A stretch of 17,231 nt of DNA from the NCBI GenBank assembly GCA_937927905.1, contig CALFWP010000032.1:1-17231 (forward strand), given 5' to 3'. The position numbers were made by a program, and so were the translations under genes. The notes under the pieces were generated by a model, which saw only the letters and a list, made by a program, of their open reading frames with translations, was not told the DNA's origin and ran no database searches. Within the stretch, counting starts at the first letter, position 1, and every line of letters begins with the position of its first letter. Positions 7,485-14,684 of the stretch are shown here, piece by piece. This DNA comes from an uncultured Neomegalonema sp. (lineage in GTDB: Bacteria; Pseudomonadota; Alphaproteobacteria; Rhodobacterales; Rhodobacteraceae).

Positions 7485-8183
7485 TCAAGCCACTTTCAAA
7501 GTGCGCTGTTCAATGCGTTTTTCATGCTGTCCCTGCACGATCCGTTGAACAAAAATTCCGGGAGTGTGAATGAGGTCGGGATCGAGACTGCCTGTCGGCA
7601 CGATTTCCTCAACCTCGGCGATTGTGATTTTTCCGGCCATTGCACACAGCGGATTAAAATTGCGGGCCGTCTTACGGTAAATCAGGTTGCCTTGCGCATC
7701 GCCTTTCCACGCCTTGACAATACCGATATCGGCCTTGATGCCGCGCTCCAGGATATAGGTTTCACCATCGAAATCTTTGTGCTCTTTGCCCTCGGCAATA
7801 ACTGTGCCGACACCGGTCTTCGTATAAAAGCCCGGTATACCGGCACCACCGGCACGCAGGCGCTCGGCCAGTGTGCCTTGAGGGTTGAACTCAAGTTCCA
7901 ACTCACCGGAGAGATACTGCCGCATGAATTCGGCATTTTCCCCGACATAGGAAGAAACCATTTTTTTAACCTGCTTCGTCTGAAGCAAAATCCCGATGCC
8001 GAAATCATCCACACCGGCATTGTTGGAATAAAATGTCATATCTTTTATGCCGGCATCCCTGATCGCATTCAAAAGATTTTCCGGTATGCCGCAAAGTCCG
8101 AACCCTCCGGCGGCGACACTCATGCCGTCGGACAAAACACCGTCAAGTGCAGCGGCGGCACTTTCATAAACTTTCTGCGCCAT
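7485..8183 (-). CDS. scoA: 3-oxoacid CoA-transferase subunit A
   Basis: This is the A subunit of the SCOT-type CoA-transferase that pairs with the B subunit encoded two genes downstream. From the chosen start it has 232 residues. The N-terminal CoA-binding part contains GGFGLCGIPE (26–35), followed by NNAGVDDFGIGIL (54–66) and SSYVGENAEF. A GTLAERLRAGGAGIPGFYT motif precedes the C-terminal half, as in the family. The ATG at 8183 has AGGG six bases upstream; the adjacent ATG at 8186 is a close alternative, and an upstream in-frame start at 8207 would add unlikely residues. About 69 bases separate it from the PII-like gene. Confidence 0.93.
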   Translation of the reverse strand: MAQKVYESAAAALDGVLSDGMSVAAGGFGLCGIPENLLNAIRDAGIKDMTFYSNNAGVDDFGIGILLQTKQVKKMVSSYVGENAEFMRQYLSGELELEFNPQGTLAERLRAGGAGIPGFYTKTGVGTVIAEGKEHKDFDGETYILERGIKADIGIVKAWKGDAQGNLIYRKTARNFNPLCAMAGKITIAEVEEIVPTGSLDPDLIHTPGIFVQRIVQGQHEKRIEQRTLKVA

Positions 8184-8252
8184 CATAAACCCTGTTTCGC
8201 AGTGCAATATTCCCTACAGCCTTAACGCCCGCCGCCGCCAAGCGCAACGCAC

Positions 8253-8564
8253 TCAGAAATTTTCAGGCCGCACCACCTGCACATCCGAGACCGTCACAAT
8301 TCCGATCTGGCAGGACACCAATTGAAATATCTTATCCAACAGGTCATCCGCACGGGTTTCGTCAAGAATGACAACAATCTGCACGACAGACCCAACGCGT
8401 CCGACCAGTCCGTCCCGATGCCAGCTGCCGTCTTTTCCCCGCCCTGCAAGCGCGGGCAGCACCGTATATCCCCCCGTTTCATTTTCATCGAGTATCGAGA
8501 TAACGCGATTCATCAGCGGCGCTTCAACCATAATCTCGATTCGCTTTTTCGGGTAAGTCTTCAC
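8253..8564 (-). CDS. PII-like regulatory protein (SbtB-type) paired with the transporter
   Basis: This 103-residue protein has the alternating beta/alpha pattern of the PII signalling superfamily. RIEIMVEAPLMNRVISIL (8–25) is the first strand and helix. GGYTVLPALAGRGKDG (31–46) leads into the T-loop, which runs to about residue 57. A second beta-alpha-beta unit (VVQIVVILDETRADDLLDKIF) follows. It starts with GTG behind a perfect GGAGGT, overlapping the transporter stop by four bases, so the two are translationally coupled. By analogy with cyanobacterial SbtA–SbtB it probably binds a nucleotide and gates the transporter; ligand and effect are inferred. A typical GlnB/GlnK is less likely given the partner. 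Confidence 0.8.
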   Translation of the reverse strand: MKTYPKKRIEIMVEAPLMNRVISILDENETGGYTVLPALAGRGKDGSWHRDGLVGRVGSVVQIVVILDETRADDLLDKIFQLVSCQIGIVTVSDVQVVRPENF

Positions 8565-9538
8565 AACGCACCTCCGGAAAGAATGCCCGCCAGATAGATA
8601 TAAAGCGGGATACCGATCCTCAGATTAAACGGGAATGTAATCCCCAGCGACAGCGGCAGGTAAATTGACGGCTTTGCCTCGGGCAGTGCCAGCCGCATTG
8701 CCGCCGGGACCGCGATGTAAGAGGCACTGGCGCTCAGAGTGGCCATCAGGGCAATACCGCCGGTGGACAGGCCGATGCTCCACCCTGACAGCAGACCGAG
8801 CGCGGCACCGATAAGCGGCATATAAAGCCCGAAAGCCATTACAGGCATGGTGAAACTACCCCGGCCCTCTTTCAGCCCGCGCCCTGCGATCAGGCCCATA
8901 TCAAGCAGGAAGAGACAAAGCACACCCTTGAAAGGCGCAATGATAAAAGGCGAAATCTCTTTTAGGCCCTCGGTACCGCTGATTGCACCGATAAAAAACG
9001 CGCCCGTCAGGATTACAATCGAGCCATTCAAGGCAACCTCGCGCAGCGTCGCCGCATCAAGGCGTATTCCATTGCCCCGCGCCAGCCACAAAGCTACGAA
9101 TATCGCCGGTGTTTCCATAACAGCGGCAACAGCGACCATGTAACTTTCAGGCTCCAGCAGAACCGCCTGCAGGCTTTGTGACGCCGCCAGAAATGTCACA
9201 ATCGAAATGGAACCGTAATGCGCCGCTACCGCCGCCGCATCCACCCGCGACAGCGCGGTTGTCGCCGATAACAGCGCAAAGGCGATCAGCTGTAAAACGG
9301 CACTCAGGACAATGCCCGACAGCAAAGCCAGCACCATAGTGACATCCACACCATGCTCGGCAATCCCGACACCGCCCTTAAACCCGATTGCCATCATCAG
9401 GTAGAGCGACATGCCTTTCGCAACGGCTTCGGGAACATTGAGGTCGGATCGTCCGAGCGCAGCCAGCAGGCCCAGCAGAAAAAACAGGATCATCGGTGAC
9501 GTCAGATTTGACACCGCCAGGCCGAGAACTGATTCCAT
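8561..9538 (-). CDS. SbtA-type sodium-dependent bicarbonate transporter family protein
   Basis: This is a hydrophobic 325-residue inner-membrane protein of the SbtA/DUF897 family, which in cyanobacteria imports bicarbonate with sodium. About ten membrane segments can be traced, starting with SNLTSPMILFFLLGLLAALG. Family segments include YLMMAIGFKGGVGIAEHG, AAHYGSISIVTFLAA, and the repeated half beginning SFTMPVMAFGLYMPLIGAALG. The start chosen is ATG at 9538, with AAGGA eight bases upstream. A longer frame back to 9730 only overlaps the helicase gene and adds a non-membrane, arginine-rich stretch. Its stop overlaps the PII-like gene. The substrate in this organism is not proven. Confidence 0.85.
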   Translation of the reverse strand: MESVLGLAVSNLTSPMILFFLLGLLAALGRSDLNVPEAVAKGMSLYLMMAIGFKGGVGIAEHGVDVTMVLALLSGIVLSAVLQLIAFALLSATTALSRVDAAAVAAHYGSISIVTFLAASQSLQAVLLEPESYMVAVAAVMETPAIFVALWLARGNGIRLDAATLREVALNGSIVILTGAFFIGAISGTEGLKEISPFIIAPFKGVLCLFLLDMGLIAGRGLKEGRGSFTMPVMAFGLYMPLIGAALGLLSGWSIGLSTGGIALMATLSASASYIAVPAAMRLALPEAKPSIYLPLSLGITFPFNLRIGIPLYIYLAGILSGGAL

Positions 9539-9551
9539 AATCGCTTCCTTC

Positions 9552-9567
9552 CGGTAAGAGCCTACCG
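9552..9567 (-). repeat. Short hairpin upstream of the SbtA-type gene
   Basis: CGGTA (9552–9556) and TACCG (9563–9567) form a 5-bp stem with a 6-base loop, in the 71-base gap between the helicase stop and the transporter start. On the minus strand it lies just before the Shine-Dalgarno sequence. It is short and could be chance. Confidence 0.25.
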
Positions 9568-9609
9568 TACGTAGATTTTTCCGAAGTGAGCGCAAGATGA
9601 TGACCGGAT

Positions 9610-11172
9610 TTAACGGTCTCTCAGGTCGTCGGTGGACAGCGCCTCTGTCGGGCGCGCCATGGCGTAGCGTGTTACCCAGATCAGGCGTTCCTGTGCGCGG
9701 GTAATGGAGACGTATGCCAAGCGTTTCCAAAGCGGCAAATCAGCTTCCATGCGGTTGGCCCGTGCCGCAGCATAGAGGTCCGGTGCAAAAACCTGGACAG
9801 AGGGCCATTGCGAACCCTGTGCCTTGTGAATGGTGCAGGCGGCCCCGTGTAAAAACGCTGCCCCCATGCGGGCAGCCGTCGGAATAACCGGTTCCGTATC
9901 CTGACGCTCGATCTGAATAATCGCCGCGACAGACAGACGCGGGTCCTCAACACCATCGACATAAAGCCTTGCAAAACCGGGCTTCTTACCCGGACCGAGG
10001 TAAAATGTCTGCGCGCCCTTTACCAGTCCGGCCTGTTCCAGCTCGATCCGTTTCCGCCGCTGCTTTGCCGGAAGCTCCGCACCATCGCAGATCAATGGCT
10101 CTCCGGGTGATAAAACGGTTTCGCCAAGGCCGTAGGCGTGGCGGAAAGCCCAGATCAGCCGGATGCGCGTGGCGTTGCGCCAGACCAGCATCGGCGAGCG
10201 CGTCATCATCTGCGCATCCGCACGCGGCGCAACCACAACACGATCGTCCCGTTGCGCAGCATCACGCACAAGGCCCTCAAACCCCGTAAAGTCCAATTCG
10301 TTATCCGCAAGCGCATAGGCAAGGTCGATAATGGGATTTCCCGCCTCCTGCCTGAACACACGGGACAAGGTCGCCTTTGACGGTGCGGGCACTTTGTCAA
10401 AGGGCATCTCACCGGATTCACCCACCGGTGCAAGCTGTGCCGGATCACCGAACAGAATCAGAATGCCGAATACCGCCCGCAGATCGTCCAACTGTTTCTG
10501 ATCAAGCATCGAGGCTTCATCAACAAGCCCGATATCAACCTCATCATCACGCCGTGCCCAACCGGTAATAAATTCAGAGCCGCGCACGCCAACAGTGGCC
10601 AACGCCGCAGGCACCGATTGGCTTTCGAGATAATATTCAAGCGCGCGGTCTAGCGCCTCATCCGTCAGAAGGTCGTGTTTCGGCCGCTCACCCTCGCCCT
10701 CATCACGCAACCAGTCGGCCACCTTTTCATATTCCGGATCATAAACGGGAGTATATATAATCCTGTGAATTGTCGTTGCCGCAACGCCGCGCTGCCGCAG
10801 GACACTGGCCGCTTTGTTGGTCGGTGCAACAACGGCAAAACTGCGTTTTCCCGTCTTTTGCCCTTCTCCATCAGGACCGATCTGCACCGCATCCGCATCT
10901 GCAAGCGCATCCGTCAGCATGGCCAGCAGCTGTGTTTTACCTGATCCGGCCTTGCCCAGAACGGAAAACACACGCCCCAGACCGGTTTCATCCAGATCAT
11001 CACGTTCGCCCATGGCAGCAGTCGGCGCGCCCGAAATCGTAAGACCGGACAGCTCAATCAGCCCGGCAATTCGCGAATAAGCGTCCTCCTGATCATCGGA
11101 CAGCTCGACATGCCGCACATCCGGCATACCATCCAGCCCCGGCAATCCGAGATTTAATGAAGCGCCTTCCAT
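9610..11172 (-). CDS. RecD-like (SF1B) ATP-dependent DNA helicase
   Basis: This is a 520-residue superfamily 1B helicase resembling RecD2/Dda-type enzymes, likely translocating 5'-3' on single-stranded DNA. Walker A is GKAGSGKT (73–80), and motif Ia is VVAPTNKAA (114–122). Walker B is VDEASM (217–222) and motif III is GDPAQLAPVG (242–251). The C-terminal UvrD-like part carries HKAQGSQW (449–456) and YVSITRAQERL (487–497). It lacks the long N-terminal extension of RecD2, so it is nearer to the short stand-alone helicases. The start used is ATG at 11172, with a weak ribosome-binding site; Met16 is an alternative. An SOS-type box lies 20 bases upstream, which suggests DNA-damage control. Confidence 0.9.
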   Translation of the reverse strand: MEGASLNLGLPGLDGMPDVRHVELSDDQEDAYSRIAGLIELSGLTISGAPTAAMGERDDLDETGLGRVFSVLGKAGSGKTQLLAMLTDALADADAVQIGPDGEGQKTGKRSFAVVAPTNKAASVLRQRGVAATTIHRIIYTPVYDPEYEKVADWLRDEGEGERPKHDLLTDEALDRALEYYLESQSVPAALATVGVRGSEFITGWARRDDEVDIGLVDEASMLDQKQLDDLRAVFGILILFGDPAQLAPVGESGEMPFDKVPAPSKATLSRVFRQEAGNPIIDLAYALADNELDFTGFEGLVRDAAQRDDRVVVAPRADAQMMTRSPMLVWRNATRIRLIWAFRHAYGLGETVLSPGEPLICDGAELPAKQRRKRIELEQAGLVKGAQTFYLGPGKKPGFARLYVDGVEDPRLSVAAIIQIERQDTEPVIPTAARMGAAFLHGAACTIHKAQGSQWPSVQVFAPDLYAAARANRMEADLPLWKRLAYVSITRAQERLIWVTRYAMARPTEALSTDDLRDR

Positions 11173-11191
11173 GGGCTTACACCAGCAATAT

Positions 11192-11206
11192 GTTCGATAC
11201 TTGTTC
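11192..11206 (-). promoter_or_regulatory. Probable LexA (SOS) box of the RecD-like helicase gene
   Basis: GTTC (11192–11195), seven bases, GTTC (11203–11206) matches exactly the direct-repeat GTTC-N7-GTTC recognised by LexA in Alphaproteobacteria (on the coding strand, GAAC-N7-GAAC). It begins 20 bases upstream of the helicase ATG, in the 73-base gap, where a repressor would block transcription. TTGTTCC (11201–11207) also forms a perfect 7-bp inverted repeat with GGAACAA (11226–11232), and an overlapping CCTGA/TCAGG pair (11206–11210, 11218–11222) is present. Binding by LexA is inferred from the motif. Confidence 0.65.
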
Positions 11207-11245
11207 CTGACACATAATCAGGTTCGGAACAACGGCTTTCGCATA

Positions 11246-12256
11246 TTATCCCGTACAGCTGCCCCCGCCGAGTACACAGAATTTGGCGCAATGGGCATGA
11301 TTAAGTTTGATCGGGCGCTCGGCTTCCTTGAGCGTTTCGCCGAGTTCGAACTGTTTATCATACGCCAGCAGAGTACATGCAAGAACAGACGGGCTGTCCG
11401 CTCCGCGTCTTTTAACAACCATCCGCGAACTCGCACACATGATGTCCTTCGGGTTGATGTCAAGTATGCCCCAACAGGACGTCGTAATCTCAGGAACTTC
11501 CGCCTTATCGTCCATTTCCGGAAACAGGATACAGCGTGCGGGATCAAATGCATCAATATTAATGCCCTCACGGACGAACATATCGTGATAGCCCTGCCGC
11601 GCGCTTTTATCAGTTTCACCCCAACAGGTCCGGCCCGCAGCATCCAACCTGAAGTCATTTTCTGTCAGCCAGCGCACACCCTGCATCGCCTTAGCAAAGG
11701 CCCCTTTACCGCGTTCAAGATCGTGCAGATCTTCGCTGTAGTGATCCAATGAGATGCGCAGAGTCAACTTATCGCCATATGCGGCATGCAGAGCCAAAAG
11801 CCCTTTTTGCACACGCGGCCTCATCATTGGAAGCATGGCATTGGACAAGATCAGCACACGATAACCGCGTGATAACGCCGCCTCCGCCATCGCAATCATA
11901 TCCGGGTTCATAAACGGCTCGCCGCCGGTAAACCCGATTTCCTCGACCGGCCATTTTTTCGGGGTTACGGCTTTGCGCTCCTCAATTTCATCAAGATATC
12001 TGACAACCTCATCCGTCGTGAGATAAACCAGAGCGTCATTCGTCGGACTTGAAAGAATGTAACAGTTTCTGCATTCGATATTGCAGAGCGTACCGGTATT
12101 GAACCACAATGTCTGAACACCGGCCAATGGAACGCTAGCGCGTTTTTCGCCTTTTGCTGTCACATCGGGATCCGAAAATTTTATCTTCGGTTCCGTGTCC
12201 GTAATCGTGTCGGAACTTTGGTACGATGCAGATGCCGTCTCGTTTTGATAGTCCAT
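11246..12256 (-). CDS. Radical SAM protein with cysteine-rich C-terminus
   Basis: This is a predicted radical S-adenosylmethionine enzyme; substrate unknown. Counting from the ATG at 12256 (336 residues), the [4Fe-4S] motif is CX3CX2C at Cys58, Cys62, Cys65 (GTLCNIECRNCY). The SAM-binding FTGGEP lies at 109–114 and LRISLDHY at about 166–173. The second half has cysteines near 211, 242, 261, 274, 294, 323, 327 and 334, enough for one or two auxiliary iron-sulfur clusters, as in SPASM/twitch enzymes. The hydrophilic first 45 residues look disordered. A GTG at 12271 would add five residues. It is a single gene, divergent from the secretion-like genes. Confidence 0.88.
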   Translation of the reverse strand: MDYQNETASASYQSSDTITDTEPKIKFSDPDVTAKGEKRASVPLAGVQTLWFNTGTLCNIECRNCYILSSPTNDALVYLTTDEVVRYLDEIEERKAVTPKKWPVEEIGFTGGEPFMNPDMIAMAEAALSRGYRVLILSNAMLPMMRPRVQKGLLALHAAYGDKLTLRISLDHYSEDLHDLERGKGAFAKAMQGVRWLTENDFRLDAAGRTCWGETDKSARQGYHDMFVREGINIDAFDPARCILFPEMDDKAEVPEITTSCWGILDINPKDIMCASSRMVVKRRGADSPSVLACTLLAYDKQFELGETLKEAERPIKLNHAHCAKFCVLGGGSCTG

Positions 12257-12306
12257 AAAACCACTAACCACATATTTGTCACAGCGTTCAGCTGCATCCG
12301 GCTATG

Positions 12307-12323
12307 CTCTGTCAGAGACAGAG
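12307..12323. repeat. Inverted repeat in the divergent promoter region
   Basis: CTCTGTC (12307–12313) and GACAGAG (12317–12323) are perfect 7-bp complements around AGA. They lie about 50 bases upstream of the radical SAM start and 160 bases upstream of the GspL-like gene, within the 226-base region shared by the two divergent genes. The compact two-fold symmetry suits a dimeric repressor as well as a hairpin. A possible -10 for the plus-strand genes is TATATT at 12395–12400, but no good -35 matches it. No other structure was recognised in the region. Confidence 0.4.
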
Positions 12324-12482
12324 TCAATGTGAACAACCTGATGTCACGCCTGCGTCAACACATATGACACAAATCACAGCCGTCAGAGTTGTTCTATATT
12401 TATCGTCTTTTAAAGTGATTTCCAGGCGACAGGGAAACGCGTTCTGCGTATACCGATCTCAAAACGCAGGCAGATCGTTACG

Positions 12483-13505
12483 ATGGCAGAACAAAGCGGG
12501 TTTTTTTCCTGGTGGTTCAACGAATTGCGGGAAGTCTTTTCCGGACGGCCTGTGCCGGTTCATGCCCTTGCCATGTCATCATACGAAGTCGCCCTGATCG
12601 AAAAAGGCGTCGATATACCGCTGGGCGTTGCAGACACCCGCGCCGATGACTGGATGGAACAGATCGAGGGTCTGCGGGCGCGCATCCTCAGGCGCGATAA
12701 ACGTGATCCGGTTATAGAAATACAGCTGCCTGCAGAGCAGGTCATGTTCAAAAAAATCCCGTCCTCAAACGGCAAAAATCATAACAGCACGGCACTGGCG
12801 TATTTAGAGAACCTTACAGGACAACCGCCTGGCACCCTGTCGATCAGTATCGCACCGACAAAGGAAAAGGACGGCAGTTTGATCGTTGCTGTTACACCGG
12901 CGGATACCGTCGTTCAGGCTGCCGATCATGCCAGAAAATGGGGGTTTAATCCGGCCCGTATCACAAGCATTGAATCGCCCCGCGCGTTTCACAAGGGACC
13001 GGATTTCGACCATGACACAGGCAAAATCAGAGGTTCCGCCCTTCCCAAGGTAACCGGCGGCATTGCTCTGATTGCTGTCCTTTTATGTAGTGCCGCCGCC
13101 GCCCGTATTCTGACCTTGCGCGGCGATCTTGCAAACGAGGCCATACGTGATGCCAAAGCAGCCGTGGTTGAACAGGGTGACTTGCAGGAACGCCAGCTTG
13201 ATCTGGCAACCTTCGCCCATGCGGGCGCAACAGCCACTGATTTACGCGACGGGTCCTTACCGGTATGGCGGATTCTTGCGGAAACCGCCTCTGTCATACC
13301 CGGTGATGTTATCCTGCAACGTTTCAAGTACAGCAAAGGGCAAGTCGTCCTTCAGGGAACAACATTATCGACTGTAACACTCGAAGAAGCCCTCGACAGC
13401 TCGCCGGTCTTCAACGCCCCCTCATTGTCGGAGACACGGCGCTACGGTGGGGGTCGTGCGGAATTCGTGATTGAAGCGGTAATTGATGAACGAGGAATCC
13501 GATGA
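12483..13505 (+). CDS. GspL/PilN-like inner-membrane assembly protein
   Basis: This 340-residue protein is laid out like GspL of type II secretion systems. It has a cytoplasmic N-terminal region (1–188, short for an actin-like fold), a single membrane segment (about 190–210, GGIALIAVLLCSAAAARIL), then a coiled-coil-prone stretch and a PilN-like periplasmic domain (about 265–335). LPAEQVMFKKIP (82–93) recalls the family segment that contacts the ATPase side. GspL or PilM–PilN proteins link the cytoplasmic ATPase to the pseudopilus platform. The ATG at 12483 has only a weak upstream purine run. The ATGA overlap with the next gene and its GspM-like character support the call; the primary match is weak. 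Confidence 0.65.
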   Translation: MAEQSGFFSWWFNELREVFSGRPVPVHALAMSSYEVALIEKGVDIPLGVADTRADDWMEQIEGLRARILRRDKRDPVIEIQLPAEQVMFKKIPSSNGKNHNSTALAYLENLTGQPPGTLSISIAPTKEKDGSLIVAVTPADTVVQAADHARKWGFNPARITSIESPRAFHKGPDFDHDTGKIRGSALPKVTGGIALIAVLLCSAAAARILTLRGDLANEAIRDAKAAVVEQGDLQERQLDLATFAHAGATATDLRDGSLPVWRILAETASVIPGDVILQRFKYSKGQVVLQGTTLSTVTLEEALDSSPVFNAPSLSETRRYGGGRAEFVIEAVIDERGIR

Positions 13506-14053
13506 ACCCGGGCGGACGAAGCCGAAGCGCTGCACTGGCACTGTTTGCCGGTGTGGTTATATGTATCAGCGCTCTGTTTGTTTTACCGGCGGGTCTCTAC
13601 TGGTCTGACACCGGCAATATCATTGATGAGGCGCGGGCCACAATAAACCGCAAGACGCAACATGACAACGCGAACCGCATATTGCTCAACAGCCTGCGCG
13701 ACTGGGAACAGTTCACCGCCTCAGGCGAGTCCGGTTTTATAACAGCACAGGGAGGTGAGACACCAGCCTTGGTTCTTGAACAGGAAATGAGGTCAACGTT
13801 CAATGCTCTTTCCGGAACACTTCGCACTGCCACAGTTCTGGTAAAACAGGGACCGCGCAGGGGTGTTGATACACTTGAAATTTCCGCCGCAGGTATATTG
13901 CCGCGCACAGCGATCGGACCTGTGCTTACCCGTCTGGAAAGTGAACCACCCTTTATCATCATCAGTGATTTTGAAGCTGCGGCAGAGGGAGGCGCATTAC
14001 TCAAAGTAAAGCTCACCGGCTCCGCTTACCGCCTGTCAGGGGATGATCGTTGA
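13502..14053 (+). CDS. GspM/PilO-like inner-membrane protein
   Basis: This 183-residue bitopic protein has a short cytoplasmic N-terminus, a membrane segment at about 9–31 (ALALFAGVVICISALFVLPAG), a helical stretch (about 37–68), and a periplasmic ferredoxin-like domain. This is the GspM/PilO layout, which partners GspL/PilN in the platform of type II secretion or type IV pilus machines. The start ATG overlaps the previous stop (ATGA) and follows GAGGAA. Its own stop overlaps the TTG start of the next gene. The call depends on architecture and gene order more than on motifs. Confidence 0.6.
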   Translation: MNPGGRSRSAALALFAGVVICISALFVLPAGLYWSDTGNIIDEARATINRKTQHDNANRILLNSLRDWEQFTASGESGFITAQGGETPALVLEQEMRSTFNALSGTLRTATVLVKQGPRRGVDTLEISAAGILPRTAIGPVLTRLESEPPFIIISDFEAAAEGGALLKVKLTGSAYRLSGDDR

Positions 14054-14676
14054 AAAAAGATGCCTGGTACGCCGCCATTGCAGCGGTAGGACTTTTGGGA
14101 CTCGCTGGCATTTACGGCCTGTGGAAAGCACCTGAACTTGCAGATAAAAAAACCACACAGGACAGACCACAACTGACCGCTTCTTTACCATCTCCTCCCT
14201 CTGCGGCAATCGATGTCGCTAATATATCAAAAGCACATACAATCCTGAAAAAACGCGATCCTTTTACCATCGGCGAGACAACAGACGACAAATTTGCAAT
14301 ACGCGGGTTAGAATTGCCCAAACTCGGGCCGCCTGTCCGGTTTTCCGCCCCGGATGCACAGGGAAACTTACAAGTCCCCACACAGCTTCAAACTCCCGAC
14401 CCTGCTCCGGTCAACGAGACTACATCGTCTGTCATATCCGCGGCACCCGCACAAGCCGTACCGCAAACCGTTCAGAGACCGAGAGGAAATCTAACGTTAC
14501 GCGGCGTTTTCCCGTCCGCAAACGGGGGACGCGCTCTTGTTGCACTGCCTGATGGCAGCGTCGTCGGGGTTTCTATCGGTGGTGTTGTCGGCGGATGGCG
14601 TGTACTGGGCATTAGACAGGGTGCCATCCGGCTCGGGCGCGGACAGCGCTCGATTGTCCTGGCGATGCCGCGATGA
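14050..14676 (+). CDS. GspC/PilP-like (HR domain) type II secretion protein
   Basis: This 208-residue protein has an N-terminal membrane segment (about 6–24), a proline-rich periplasmic linker (about 35–145), and a C-terminal HR-like domain (about 146–207). The domain pattern (LTLRGVF, RALVALPDGS, VVGVSIGG, WRVLGIRQGAIRL) is that of GspC, PilP and the XpsN type. Such proteins bridge the inner-membrane platform to the outer-membrane secretin. KKRDPF (67–72) resembles the conserved segment just after the GspC/XpsN membrane helix. The start is TTG at 14050 (TTGA overlap with the GspM-like stop), with AGGGG seven bases upstream. No PDZ or C-terminal coiled-coil region is present. Confidence 0.65.
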   Translation: MKKDAWYAAIAAVGLLGLAGIYGLWKAPELADKKTTQDRPQLTASLPSPPSAAIDVANISKAHTILKKRDPFTIGETTDDKFAIRGLELPKLGPPVRFSAPDAQGNLQVPTQLQTPDPAPVNETTSSVISAAPAQAVPQTVQRPRGNLTLRGVFPSANGGRALVALPDGSVVGVSIGGVVGGWRVLGIRQGAIRLGRGQRSIVLAMPR

Positions 14677-14684
14677 GAGGGTGA

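Noticed and set aside
7202..8225. Plus-strand frames of 90 and 274 codons opposite the CoA-transferase genes
   Set aside because: They are antisense to clearly homologous minus-strand genes and show no family pattern; they reflect codon bias of the real genes.
9539..9730. N-terminal extension of the SbtA-type gene into the helicase gene
   Set aside because: The added 64 residues are arginine/proline-rich shadow sequence of the helicase. ATG 9538 has a good Shine-Dalgarno and begins the normal family N-terminus.
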